Shown here: positions 28,801 to 41,600 of the stretch, one piece after another | Layout of the letters: every line of letters starts with the position of its first letter | Position numbering within the stretch: the stretch's first letter is position 1 | From: Anarhynchus alexandrinus | Taxonomy: Eukaryota; Chordata; Aves; Charadriiformes; Charadriidae | Length of the DNA stretch: 64,000 nucleotides | Assembly (NCBI GenBank): GCA_008711295.1 | Contig: VUYV01000045.1 | Span: forward strand, 3,672,430 to 3,736,429 | Reading direction: 5' to 3' | Position numbers and translations under genes: made by a program | Notes under the pieces: generated by a model | Told to the model about the DNA's origin: nothing | Databases searched by the model: none | What the model saw: only the letters and a program-made list of their open reading frames with translations

Positions 28801-31800
28801 CCAAAGTTAGTTTCACATAGCAGTGTAATTTTCCCACCCCAGGAGCTGGCTTCCCCCCAAATCCACAGCTTTGCTGAGCTTTTCCAGCCACACCCATACA
28901 CAGCCCTTCCACCCCCACCTCCCTGCTTTACCAACTGCTGAGGTTATTTTGGCCTTCCCATGCACACCAGCCTGCCCTGGTCCCTGATACTACTGGGGTA
29001 CCTGTAACAGTGGCTGGTACCAAAAGCAAGGAAATGTCCTAGGAATACTGTTCAGACTACAGGGAAAGACGTTTTCTTCTCCCTTCCACCCTGAGGGTGC
29101 CACACCCACATTTGGAGCAAAAAAGGGATAACAGCCTGCAAATGAGTTTAGCTCTAATTCCTGCAATTTTCACTCAGCAGGGCCAGCGAGCCCTAGACCA
29201 GCCTACTCACCTATGAGGACTGACCATTTTTGCTCTGTGTGCTGTGGCCAGTCCCCAGGCTAGCGGGGATTGCATGGGGGCTACAGACACAGTGAAATCT
29301 AAACCACCTGCACCCCGGGGTGGGAACGTAACATTCATGATCAACCTCAAGCTCCCATAATGGTTTATATGTCAATAGTGGACATGGCATAAATTAGAAG
29401 TACAGGCAATTCTTTTTGTAAAAGCCATGCAAAATCTTGTTTTAGTGAAGCGGAACGGCACACCTAAACAAACAAGTCAAATTGTCAAAAAACAAATACT
29501 GCTTAGCAAGCGGAATGAAAGCCTACCTATGTTTACTTGTACATACACATAGTCCGTGGATTTAATTGGTGCATTAAGAATAATGTAACACACTAAAATG
29601 GTTGTTCAAATAAACTTCAAACCATGGTATTTCCTCAGTCCTCCTCTTTTCTGGTCTGTTCCCCTCATTCACACACTCTGTGCGCTACTTTGTCAGATAC
29701 CCCTTTACAGCAGTACTGACAGAAACTGAACTGAACATCTCGTTCCATAGTCCTCCTTTCCTTTCAAGAAAAACATATGTTATTCACTTCACATTAACCA
29801 TAAAGATTCACATAAATTACGGGGCTGTGAAATAGCTTGAGTCCTTATACAGTTTGCTCTATTTTACTGTTTTAGTTTTTCTTTACTCTTCTCCAGTTTG
29901 TGGCTGGTGGTGTTGTACTGAGGAACTCCATTAACTGTTCTGATTTGAGCTAGTTCATATTCACTGTCTTTTTAATCTGTTTAGTCTAAGTCATATTGTC
30001 ATAAAGCTGCTGAGAAGGAGAGGAACACCTGTGATTTATCGCCCAATGCCATTTTTACAATATTTTTCAAAATTTACAAAAACCAGTTTAAAACTCCCAA
30101 ACCCTCAGTCTTCCAGGTAAACTAATGTGTTCTCCTTCCTTCATGGGAATGTGTTATTACACTGCCTTGTGCTCCCCTTGCTCTTTGGTCCGAACCTCCC
30201 CCTAAATCTGAAAATTAATGGACAGGGCTTTCTAAAGCGTGAGGAGACATAATACCACAAAGCATCTGTTTATAAAATGAAATGAGAGAAACAGGCCTAA
30301 CTTCAATTTAAAAGTACTACATATGTTGTATTAGAAACAACTGACACGGAAAAAATGTTGACGTGTGATAATAGAAGAGCAAATCTGTGTTCAAGACAGT
30401 TTGGATTGCTTTGAGAGGGTGATTGAATACATGGCTTTTTTCTACGTGGGTTAGTATTTGGCATACAACCAGCAGTCCATTATCAAAGGCACTAGCTATC
30501 AATTCTATATCATAAAGAAGATGCAGCAAATAAATCCTGAACCTTACACCTGGGGAATGTTTCCCATGGAAATTACATATGAGAACTGGGGTTCTGGGTT
30601 ATTCAAGACTTGGGAGAAATTAGCCTACTGATCACAGAGATACAAGGCTCCTTCTCTCATGAGTTGTAGGATGGTGCTACTGGCTGTTAGGTAGCTGCTG
30701 TGTTCCACCAGGCTAATGGCACCGATCACTGCTGCCACATGCTGTGTTTAATGTGGTTTTAAAGACCTGTGAGATCTTTCTGAAGAAATGCATGAAAAAG
30801 TAAAATGCTGGTAATACATTCATCTACACAGGATGAAATAAGAGTCAAAGAATAGCAATAGACTTTTGCCCCTTGTGTTCTCCAAAGTCAGTTACTTTTT
30901 TCTTTTGGAAAGCAGTGATTTCATGTGCTTTTGTTACAAATTCCTGTTTCTGAAGGTAAGCACTTATCTTCTAAAAATCTATTGATGTCATGATTTGATT
31001 GTATTAAAGTGGTGCTCTCCAAATAGAACACTCTCTTTTTTTACCCCTTTTTTGTTCAAATACTTCAGTAAACCTGGAACTTTTACGTGGACAGATTGTG
31101 CCCAACATTCACTTCTGTTCACAAAAAATCTTTAGTTTTGCTTTAGCTTTATGTAATGTGTGCAAGAAAAAACAGAACTGGAACATGAGACTACTTTAAA
31201 ATATCAGTCTCCATTACTTTTATATATGCATTTCTGCAAACACAGAACATGTGCTCATCTAACTAACAAAATCCCATCAGAAAATGCTACAACTGTAAAT
31301 AGCCAGCACTGAAAACAAACTCAGTTAACACACTCTGTTATCCTTACGAGTGTTCAAACAACTCCCACTAATGCTTACATGCTGAAACTCCATAGAAGAT
31401 ATTCTCCCTCAAATGCCTGATCACACTGAGGGCAGATTCTAGTTCAAGAAGCTTTAAATAAATTAATATTAATTAGATTTACGTACTGAGCATGGAAACT
31501 CCATTCTCCTTGCCTTCTCTTCCCACCCCCCGTTTTTAAATGCCTCATTATAGGTCTCATCTGCTCTATATTCTTTTTTTTCTGATGTGTAGTCTGTATT
31601 ACCCAAAATAACTAAAGATTCTTGTGTTAACAAAATTCATTTACAAATTAATTATAGTAAGAGGGATCAGAAGCTAACATTTTCCTTAAGGAATAATGTG
31701 TACCGCACCATGAAAATTATCCCGATATATATGAAGCCCTGCTGTGACTTGACTGACTCCATTTTTTCCTCAACTTTTCCAATTTTTGTACAACTTGGCT

Positions 31801-34800
31801 AGTCTAAAAAATACAAAGTTGGTTTTTATTTGTTTTAATTATTTAGCTTTCAGGTTCATCTTCTGGATCATAATCAGCTTTCGGTTGTATTATTGCATTT
31901 TCCACCCTTGTATTCACCTGTTTCTGTCTGGCTAGCTATAACATCTCAACCGACAATGAAACTCACAGATTCTGAACAACCAGAAAAACTCCATTCTTCC
32001 TTCTTACAAATATGGAGCATCAACAGAATAGTTCAATTCTTATTTAAGAATGAAGTTAGGAATTACTTTGCTGCACCAGGCAGTCTCTTCCAGTACCCTG
32101 TCTGTGAAAATGGTAGCCACTATATACTAGAGAAATACTTGCTATCTGGGATTGCCTCTTTCTGCAGTTTTCTTCATAGCTGACTCATGGACAAGAGGAA
32201 GGCCTCTTTCACATCATGAAAACCACATTCCTTGATATGGGGTAATCATGAAACTCTGCTTTCACTGTTGATGTTCAACAGAGGTGTGCACAATATGTCA
32301 GAAAATAAGAAAAGGCATATGCTCACTGAGAAAAAAAATGCCAATTTATATGCCACATCTCTCTCTGTGTAGGTATTAAGCAGTTCACTTTAAATTTGAG
32401 CTTTCTATTTTATTAAGCATTTTGGTTTTCCTATCAGGAGTTCCAGAAAAATAGGCAAGAACCAGTGGAAAACTCTGTGGCTTCCTAGCCCTTTGAACAT
32501 GAGAGCACAATACACACAATTAATCATAAGCATGTCAGTCTGGAAGAAAGAATAAAAATTTTATCTGGTTGTCTGGTCACTATTACTGCCTAAATAAACG
32601 CCGTCTGACTAATGCTGCTCATCTGCACATAGTTTTGGGATGAAGGAAGTTAAGCTTTAAAACAGCTGCTGTTACTGAAAATAGTCTCTTAATAAGAAAA
32701 GGCTAGTATCTGTGAATGCAGTCAATCTGCCTCTCTAGATAGAGCCCTTTCATTTAGCACGCACACAGTTAAAATCTAAGTGGAAAAGGAGGTGAGAAAT
32801 TCCACTGACTTCCCAATAACACTTCAAACACAATTTTTCATTAGCTGCATTTATAAAACAGTTAGCACTTCACCAGAGCATCTCTCAGCCACTCCTGGTA
32901 CACATTCAGAGCTTGAATTCACAGCCCAGTCTTCTGCCAATCTGGAGCTCCAGCCTGCAGTCAGATAGGCTCTGACTCAGCCTGAACCTAAAGCCAGGTG
33001 GCTTCCAGTCCAACCACCTTCAGCAGTTGAACCTGCACTGTTTATTCACTAGAGAAGTCTCACCCAAGCGAGGAGCTGTGAGATTTAGACTACTGACATA
33101 CTTAAATTTAGGCATATGTTTTAGTGTCCAGCTGAACTGGAAGCTCAGGTCTGCTTTATTAACCCACCCCTCTCCCTTCCAAATAATTGGTTAAAGGGTA
33201 ATACTGACACAGAAATATTAGTATTAAAAAATTCCTTTTTCCTGCTGTTCACAGACCCTAGGGGCAAGGACTAAGGGGAGCTCATCAGGAAAGGTTGTAA
33301 ACAGGAGTGGGAAGTTGAAAATATTGTCACTGGCTTAAGTAAAGAAGATGTCTCTGCATCGCTCCTCTTACACTCATGGCAAGGTCAAACGTTCTTTGTC
33401 AAGCTCTAAACACACAAATAAAGCATACTAATTTATCACTTGTGCTTCTCACACTCTTCAGAGTTATTTTTAAGGAAATGCTGTTGACTTTGTTGAGGAA
33501 CAGTGACCTAGCTCAAAGTACATCATACTGTCTCTCTAACAAAGTACCAGATGTCTTTTGCGCACAAAGTTCTTTACACAGTCAAGACAAGCATCACCAA
33601 CTAGAATAGAAACCTCTTCTCTCAATTTCACTGAGAGTGTAAGAGGTGACATTAAAAACCCACAGCTACTTTCAGAGCAACATTTTGAGCGCTTTAGCCT
33701 ACAAAAGTTGCAAATGCTTCTCTGTGGCAAATTCAGCTTTAAATAAAAGTTATTCTAATATTAACTAGAAAATGTGAAAACAATAAAAGGTTTTGAAAAT
33801 TAGCAGCAGTTACCAGTTGTTTTAAATGTCATGTGCAGGAAAAGCTATGCTGAGGTATTTCCCCTATTTCTTCTTTACTTACTGAAGTCAAAAGTTTTTC
33901 ATAAAAGGCAAACCCCAAACTGTTTTCAATGACCTTGTGGGCACACAGATTTCCTGAGGAATTTGTGACCACTGAGGCTATGTGCAAGTGGCTAGAAATC
34001 TCCAGGAAATGCCGTCATAAGTAATCTTTTATATTTAGTCTTAAAGCTTTAAAAAAAATACCATTGCTTCCAGCAGCATAATATTGGATACAGACAGGTA
34101 ATTTTTGTTTATTTCTACTGTGTATCACCAAAGCTTTTTGTACAAGAGTCTCAGATTGCAAAGATCACTCAATAAATAGCACATAAGACAGACAAGGAAT
34201 ACTACAGGGACATTCACCTATTCTATGCCCCAAAGTCTAGGATACGGGGTTCACACAGCCCTTCCAGACAAACAGCAGACAGCTACACACCCTGCTCTCC
34301 CCAGTTCTGCTAAACTCTATTTTGTAACACCCCTGTTGTTCCTCTTCTGATGTAGCTCCAGACAAACATACAAGCCACTTGCTGAGATTAGCATGCAGGA
34401 CTCTTTTTCACTAAGGCGGTTATCCAGACCCTGTAAACATCCATTACCATAAAGACCGAGGAGTGGAAGCCATGATAATGCATAGCATGCTTCAAAGGTA
34501 AACGAGGGGCTGGGGAGGGGAAGGGATTGGAAATGAGAACCAAACTGAATAATGACTTGGAAGAAGATAAAAGTGTTCAGAAATTACAGTGAGGTGAATT
34601 CTACAGCTGAGGTAACAGCTGAATTTCTAATGATAGCAAAAGAACTGTGCTTAAAAATATGTATAAACACAGTATGGACATTATCTTCAAAACAATTTAT
34701 GCCACAGGTGAGTTAACAGGAACCAAACAGCTGAAGGCTGTATCCTGTTACCACGGAGGCTGGCCCTCTAACACATCAGTGCTGCAATTTTGTTTGAACT

Positions 34801-37000
34801 GTACTTCACATAGTTCTGCAGTCAGCAAACATGAGATCTTAAGGATTCCTCCCCTTCTGATAGGGAAAGAGAAGGATCTCGCTCCCCCTCCTCTAACGAC
34901 AGGAGCTGGAAAAGGAGTTGGAAGGAGAAAAGGAAAGCAAAGGAGCACTTACTGCTGACGAGATATTTCACTCCCCAAAATACTCCCACTTTTCTCTGCA
35001 TGCAGAACAGTAGAGATAGCCCACCAACCTGTTGCTTCTCTCAGCTGAAGGCAGCAGACATTGGAAGATCACCTCCCACTATTTAGCCCTGGGAACATTC
35101 AGAAAGCAATGCAAAATATCTGTGACTGCTCAGAGGTAGAAAGAGTGATAAAGAACCAAAGACGTGTGAAGAGGGGCAAAGAAACCAATATGATGAAACT
35201 ATCAAGGCAGAAGGGGAAGGGGAAGGGGAAGGGGAAGGGGAAAGTCCACTGGCTGAAGAGCAAAAGACAGCTCAACTCCAAATGTCAGCTAAAAGATGAT
35301 CTGTCAATCTCAACATTTTCCCTTAAAATGGACTTTCATGCATTGAAACATAGTCAGTTTGGTTAGATGAAAATATCTTGACTGCTATAAAATAAGGCAT
35401 GGGAAACCTTTGCATACCCCCCTAACATATTGAGCAAGGTTCCTATCTGAGCCCTCACTTTGGATGTGATTCTGTGTGAAGGGGGTTTGTAAATTGTATG
35501 GCTTTACTCACCACTCCACCATTCTCTGATGTTTTCTGTTTTATGTTTCTAACATTACTGACCTGTGATACAAAGTCTAATTAACCGATTGACTGCTTTT
35601 TCAGTAATCACAACATCACACTTTTAAAAATGCACCTTTCCATGCTGTGGATGTTTTGCAGCCGGAACCCTCTGAAAAGACCTGTTTGTAACACATTAAA
35701 AAGGACTCACTCAGAGAGTCACCTATGGAAGCAGTGCTGTGTCATACACACTGCCAAAGGTTTCCAGTTTTCCACCTTCATTTGAGTTTTCCTGTTACAT
35801 CTTCATCTCCTCGTATTGATATGAGGTGCTGAAAAAAAATACTATCCCACATGCACCAGTCCTTTCTCTAGTGTTTTGCTCAAGAAATCTGACAGTAAGG
35901 TTTTATTAATAATCATAAATTGTGTGTTCTCGGAATTTGCAGTGAAAAGCACTAATGACAAAAAATTACAAGCCCAGGCAATAGATAGTGACATACCAGT
36001 GTCCTCCAAGTGACAGTTTACTCTCATGATGGAGTTTAGAGAGAACTATGAAGAATCATTCCTCAAAGGCAAAGACACACAGAAAAGAGTGGGGTTTTTT
36101 GTTGTTGTCGTTGTTATTATTTTTAAATACATAAGTGCATGATCCAGGGCAACTTTTTAAAATCATATGTGATACAACTGTCTTAGGCAGCTCTGATTGT
36201 TTAAGTGATACTTTCAGTATTTCATCTCAGGTAAGCACCTTTCTCTAGGGAAAGAGGTGACAGTGAAAGATGACAAAGATCTAAACAGATTATTGGTCTG
36301 CCATTCCCATAGGATAGCTGTAAGAAAGGCATCCCTTTTCTGTTTAAAATCAAGAATGGTTAATTCACATTCTTTCTTACATCCTCTAAAGCCCCCAAAC
36401 TTTGAGCTGTGTGGTCTCTCACTTTTTTTTCATCCTGCTCACTTAATTTCTACAGTTTCTGGGTAATTTCTTTTACATTACCCAGCACTCTTTCTCTCTT
36501 TATCCCTACATACTGCATCAAAGATTAGGATCGGGGAAAAAAAAGCCCTATGCAAACACCAAGCCTACTTTCCCTACAAGATCCTTCAAAATGCTCTCTC
36601 TTTTAAGAAGGCACCATAAACATACCTAAAATTAATCTCCTTTTCAAATTAATAATAATAAATACAACAGAGGTGTGTGAACAGAAAAACGGTACCTGTT
36701 TTTCCATTTGTTTCCATCAAGTTCAATGGGGGCAGGGACTGTTATATTCCACCTGGGAGAGCACAGCCATGAGGTCCTCAATGTTAATGTGAAAGCGCTA
36801 TCAGATGGTAGTTTGGGTATTTTGAATTTTGCAGTTTTTTTCATGTACAAATGCAAACTATAATCCTGCCACATTAACAAATTAGGGTTGTGCTTGATTT
36901 AGCTGTGTATAAACAGGACTACACTTTCTGCTAGAAATTAACAGCAAACTTTCTCTCATCTGAACACATTTGTGTACCTGTGTCTACCTCCTCTATCAAA
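25842..37000. other. Intergenic spacer between the duplication and SYNJ2
   Basis: About 11 kb of mostly AT-rich DNA. Open frames at 27345-27849 (both strands, GC-richer) and 28482-28934 show biased composition but no protein family. A GGGGAA repeat lies at 35211-35243. I recognise no exon, tRNA or microRNA and no large mobile element. Confidence 0.6.
35211..35243 (+). repeat. (GGGGAA)n microsatellite with five G4 runs; G-quadruplex-type motif
   Basis: GGGG occurs at 35213-35216, 35219-35222, 35225-35228, 35231-35234 and 35237-35240, each separated by AA. Five runs of four guanines with two-base loops fit the usual G-quadruplex pattern well. It lies about 3.3 kb upstream of the SYNJ2 start codon. 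Confidence 0.9.
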
Positions 37001-37490
37001 GAATCATTTTGGTTGGAAAAGACCTTTCAGATCATCAAGTCCAACCATTAACCTAGCACTGCCACGTCCACCAATAAACCATGTCCCTCAGCACCACCTC
37101 TACATGTCTTCTAAATACCTCCAGGGATGGTGACTCCACCAGTTCCCTGGGCAGCCTGTTCCAATGCTTGACAACCCTTTTAGTGAAGAAATTTTTTCCT
37201 AATATCCAATCCAAACCTACCCTGGCATCTTGAGGCTGTTTCCTCTTGTCCTGTCACCTGTTACTTGGGAGAAGAGATTGACCCCACCTCGCTACAACCT
37301 CCTTTCAGGTAGCTGTAGAGAGCGATAAGGTCTCCCCTCAGCCTCCTTTTCTGCAGGCTGAACAACCCCAGTTCCCTCAGCTGCTCCTCACAGGACTTGT
37401 TCTCCAGACCCCTCACCAGCTTCATTGCCCTTCTCTGGACACACCCCAGCACCTTCATGTCCCTCTTGTAGTGAGGGGCCCAAACCCATT
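37001..37490 (-). mobile_element. CR1 LINE 3' fragment, minus strand
   Basis: The plus strand reads GAATCATTTTGGTTGGAAAA and CAAGTCCAACC at the left edge, the reverse complement of a CR1 3' end. A relic of the ORF2 C-terminus is readable on the minus strand at 37261-37458 ([20 protein letters not shown], then [20 protein letters not shown]). The 3' octamer repeats are eroded. The element is 5'-truncated to about 490 bp and its right edge is approximate. It stops about 170 bp short of the SYNJ2 CpG island. Confidence 0.9.
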
Positions 37491-37999
37491 CCTTACAGCT
37501 GAACTCTGGAAAAAACTAGCACTTCATCCTGCACAGTCTCAACAGGGAATTGTGATGGGAATCCTGCAATATCAGAGAAAGAAAAAAAAAAGGGGGCAAT
37601 TAAACTGCACTTTTATATAAAGTCAACCGAAAACGGGCATTGTGCCTTTCACCCGAACCGCTTTATCAACAGGCGGGTCCGTGCTCTCCAGGCACAGCCG
37701 ACACCCTGGGGGGGACCCGGCGGGCAGCCCCGGGCGGCGGCGGGGAGGGGTGCCTGGGCGGCCGCTCTCCTCAGGAAGCGGGAAAGACCGCGGCCTCTCC
37801 CAGGGCAAAGCCGGGCAGCAGCCCCCGCCTGCCACGCAGGCGGAGGAAGCGATTTCGGCGCTTCGGGGCATGTCACTCACGCCCGGCCCTCCTCGCCTCA
37901 CGGTGCGAAGGGCCGTTGGGCGCTGCCGGCGAGGCGCTGGCGGGCCCGCCGCGCTGCCGGGGGCTGGACGGCGACCTTCACCTCAGCCGCCGCTGCCCG

Positions 38000-38000
38000 N
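38000..38000. other. Single N in the SYNJ2 CpG island
   Basis: One unknown base interrupts GC-rich sequence upstream of SYNJ2. Single Ns elsewhere (19285, 21267, 53757) coincide with join problems, so the true length here is uncertain. A further lone N is at 21040 in the intergenic spacer. Confidence 0.9.
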
Positions 38001-38501
38001 GTACCTGTCCCGGAGGAGGAGGAGCCGCAGCCGCGGAGCCAGAGGGACAAAGTTAACTGGAAAGTTTACAAGGGACCGTGGGTGGGAAGAGAAAGGCGGG
38101 GAGGAGAGGGGGAAGGTCACTCCCGCCCCGTTGGCCGCAGCTGGGGGCTCCCCGAGGAGGAGGAGGCGGCAGCAGCAGCCGTAGCCGTGCGGCGGGGAGC
38201 GGCAGCCGCAAACTCTCCGCTCCCTTCACCGCTGGGCGACCCCTCACAGGCACTTGGAGGCCCGCTGAGGTGACCGGCTCCCGGGAGGGGGACACGGCCG
38301 CCCTCCTTGCCCGCCTCCCTCTCCGCCGGGGAGAAGCGGGCTGCGGGGACCGGGGACGCCGCGCTCGGAGGAGCTCCCGCGGGGGTGCGGGGCTGCTGGC
38401 GGCCCCCGGAGGCTCTTTCGCCACCCGCGCTGGGGGTCGCATCCCCCCCTCCTTTCGCCGGCAACCCCCTGCTCTTTCCTCCCTGCGACCGGCCGGCTCC
38501 C

Positions 38502-38622
38502 ATGGCTCTGAGCAAAGGGCTGCGGCTGCTCTGGAAGCAGGAGCCGGGGCCGAGCGCCCTGCTGGAGGCACGCACCCGCCAGGACTGCCTGTTGCTGGAG
38601 GCCGGCACCGTGGCGGCGCTCA
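38502..38622 (+). CDS. SYNJ2: SYNJ2 exon 1, start codon
   Basis: ATG at 38502 opens [20 protein letters not shown], then [20 protein letters not shown], with one base left over before the donor A|GTAAGT. Start choice: an in-frame TGA lies at 38271-38273 and I see no in-frame ATG between it and 38502. [10 protein letters not shown] is the start known for SYNJ2. The context CCCATGG has G at +4 but lacks a purine at -3. Confidence 0.95.
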
Positions 38623-41600
38623 GTAAGTGCCCCGCGGCGGGCAGGGCCGGGCAGGGCCGTTTCCCGCGCGGTGCGTGTGGGGGGAGGCTGTGGCGTGGGG
38701 AGGTGGCGAGTCTGTGGGTACGCGCCTGGTGCCTGTGTGGTGCCCGCGGAAGGGTGCCGGGGTGCGGCGGCAGCAGCCGAGGTTAGGGGCACTTTCTCCT
38801 GTGGTGGGGAGAGCGCAGACCTGGGCCCAGTGGGACACTGACTTTACGGTCCCTTCGCTTTAAACGCCGGCTTCCAGCATGGCCCTCCAGGCCTGCCCAC
38901 CTGCTGCCGGTTTGGGGTGACCCCCGGTGCCCTGCCGTGCATGGAAGGTTGGCCAGCATCTCCTTCTCCTCCCTGTGCGACCCCAGGCCCGATCCATGTC
39001 TGACCGGCTCTTTCTCTGCTCTGGATGGCTTTAGGCTCCTCACCAGCAGCCGGGGTGGGAGAAACAGGAGAGGCCACCTGCCTGCCTGGTGGCTGTGGGG
39101 TCTCGGCTCAGGGCACCTTTGCAGTGTGAAACTTGTGCTCTACAGCCCTGTATGAGCCTGACTGACTGCAGAGGAGGCTCCAGCTAAAGGCATGGGGCCC
39201 AGTGCCTCTTGAAGAAGTTTCTATTCAGCTACATCGGGTGCCAACCACCAGTGTAGACATCCCGTTCACAGGAGAGATTGTTTTGGATGGCTGACTTGAA
39301 ATTCATGGCCTGTAAAGAAAACCTGCCTTCCTGCTGTGGTGCCATACCTGCCCTTGTGGTTTGTACTGTATATGGTTACTTGAGTCTCTTACTGGAGGAG
39401 CTCGAGTCTCACCTGGGGCAGTGGAAGTCATGAATGTGCTCAGGGTTGACTCATTATGTGTTTTGATACGTGCCACCCATGAGTTAATGCAATGCTAATG
39501 TTGAGGCAGACACAGAAAAATGAGGTGACTGAGAATGTAAGGTGCAAAAGGTAATGCAGGGGAACACGTTGTGCTTGTGCTGTGTTCTTAAATTGTTTTG
39601 CATGTAATACTTACCCATTCCAGCAATCGTGCCACTGTTGGCAGTGTTGAAGAAGTCCATATTCAAGCATCTCAGAGGAAAAGGGGAAGACTTAAACTGT
39701 GAACTCTTCGTAGTAAGAACTCTATGTGTGTTGTGGTTTGTACGATGTCAGTCATAATATCAGCTCAGGATTCAGGCCCACTGAGCTAAATCTTCCATGG
39801 TATATGGTGGCAAGACATCCGGACTAAAATGCTTAGGTATTGGGGATTTTATGAATGAAGAAAGCCAAAAAGGTCATCAGGGGGCAGCTGGTTTTCACAA
39901 GACTAGTTCTGATAGTGGAAAAATTTTGACCTGTCATGATAGAGATCTGTTATTGCCACAGGTTTTTTTTAATAAATTTTATTGGTATTTTGTATTGTGT
40001 AATACTTTTGGGGGTTCAGTTTCTTGTTAAATTCATTGGTAATAGGGAACATGAATATGTTACATTTTTCTACGTTTTTTTGGTGTCAGTTTTCAATGAA
40101 CTGGCGAAGTGAAAAGTCTGGAACTACAGAGCAGCATTTTATTCACTTTCCCTGATTAAAAAATCTGTTGACATTAAAGCTCTCTATTGATATCAATGTG
40201 TTTTGGTCTGTATTTTGTTATTCTGATACAAATCTAAAGAAGCTCCACTGCCTAAAGCCAATATGCATGAATAAAATTGAGGGACCAGCGTTCATCTAGC
40301 TGACCTCAAGCCATTTGTATGACTAGTAGTTGGAAAGAATATTTGCCATCTCACTAATTAACGGAATCATCAATTGCAATAGATTTTTCTCCCCCAGTGT
40401 TGCTATCTCCCATTTGAATTGCTATAGCTAAAAATGATTAGGGAATTTTTATGGTCTCTCTTAAAATGTGTTAGAAGAATTTTGATGTAGTGATCTGAAT
40501 AGTGGCTAGTGTAAAAGCCTGTTTGCCATGGCTTTTTCAAAGTCCAATATCACCTCTTGAGATAACTGTAATCATGCATGCATTGGCATCCAGCCCGCTC
40601 CATGTTAATAACTTTGTTATTTTATTTCATTTGGTTTCTCTTTTCCTGCCTGGGTTGGTTCCTGTATTGTAGGAAAAGCTAGTTTATCCAGTTGAGCTTG
40701 GTTAGATGGTTTCTTCTGTTTATGCAGAAAAGGACCAGAAAAGGAGGGAAAACCAGCAGTAGGTATTGTGATGGTAAATTTACAAGAATTGTGAAGAGGA
40801 AGCTCTGCAGCCAGGGTGGTAACAGAAACAACATTAATTCTGTTTTGTTTGACTGGCCTTTAGGTTGTTATTAACCATAGAACACTTCAGTGGAAGGTTA
40901 ACAAACTTTGTATATGTGTGCTTTCAGATATACTAGCCCTAGGATTGTGTTAATTTTGGCTTCTGTGTCTAATTTTCTGTTTCTAAAATAAAGTTTTTAA
41001 AAAATTGCATACCTGTGGTGAGGAGGAATTATGCATCTGTGCCTTGTGCAAACTTCCACACTAACTAAAAGCAGACACATATACCTGGAGCACTTAAGTT
41101 GTACAATGGTTTGCGCAGTTTTGCAATAGCAGCCTCGTGTCAATAGAACTGTAGAGAGGAATAATCACGGATGGACAACAAAGGCCTGAGAGCAAATTTT
41201 AGTCATTGTTCGTTATTTTTTTTCCATGATTACCAAGTGTTGCTGCCCTTGAACAGGCATGACAGCTGCACTTTTTTGAAAGTTCAATTGCTTCTGTAAT
41301 ATTTTTGTACTAGAAGAAACTTAAATGTTGAATTTAACCTAGTTTGAGTGGCAGAAGGGAGTGAGAATCATCCTAGGAGAAGTGGCATTGCAAAAAAGAA
41401 ATCTAGAAAACCACACACTTGTATAAGCGCAGTGTTATACAGGCCATAGACCTCTGGCAAGCTCATAATTAAAATAAACCCTTTCAAATATGTAAACCAA
41501 AAATTTGATACTGTCTTGTGACTGGATGACCTTATACTTTTTCCTCTCTCAGTATGTTATAAAGATCATGATGACAATTTTAGTTGTAAATTGTTTATAT

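Larger units (their letters stand above)
37665..38900 (+). promoter_or_regulatory. SYNJ2: CpG island spanning the SYNJ2 promoter and first exon
   Basis: Base composition switches sharply from AT-rich to strongly GC-rich with frequent CG dinucleotides near 37665 and falls back by about 38900. GC-box-like GGGCGG occurs near 37732 and 37753. I see no TATA box near the start codon, consistent with a CpG-island promoter. A single N at 38000 may mark lost GC-rich sequence. The transcription start is not identifiable by eye. Long frames on both strands here result from GC bias. Confidence 0.85.

Noticed and set aside
28482..28934. 150-codon minus-strand frame with a hydrophobic C-terminal end
   Set aside because: The Phe/Pro/Leu-rich text comes from a purine-rich plus-strand tract (GAAGGGAAATGGGAG and similar), so the composition explains it. 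No family resemblance.
35211..35243. CRISPR-like regular repeat
   Set aside because: Six-base units with no spacers form a microsatellite, and the genome is a vertebrate.
37640..38184. Long open frames (up to 180 codons) on both strands of the CpG island
   Set aside because: GC-rich sequence lacks stop codons by chance. The frames overlap one another on both strands and show low-complexity Arg/Pro/Gly/Ala content. Only the SYNJ2 frame beginning at 38502 matches a known protein.
38307..38501. Possible N-terminal extension of SYNJ2 upstream of 38502
   Set aside because: The frame is open back to 38274, but position 38307 is TTG, I see no in-frame ATG before 38502, and TGA lies at 38271-38273. 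MALSKG is the known family start.
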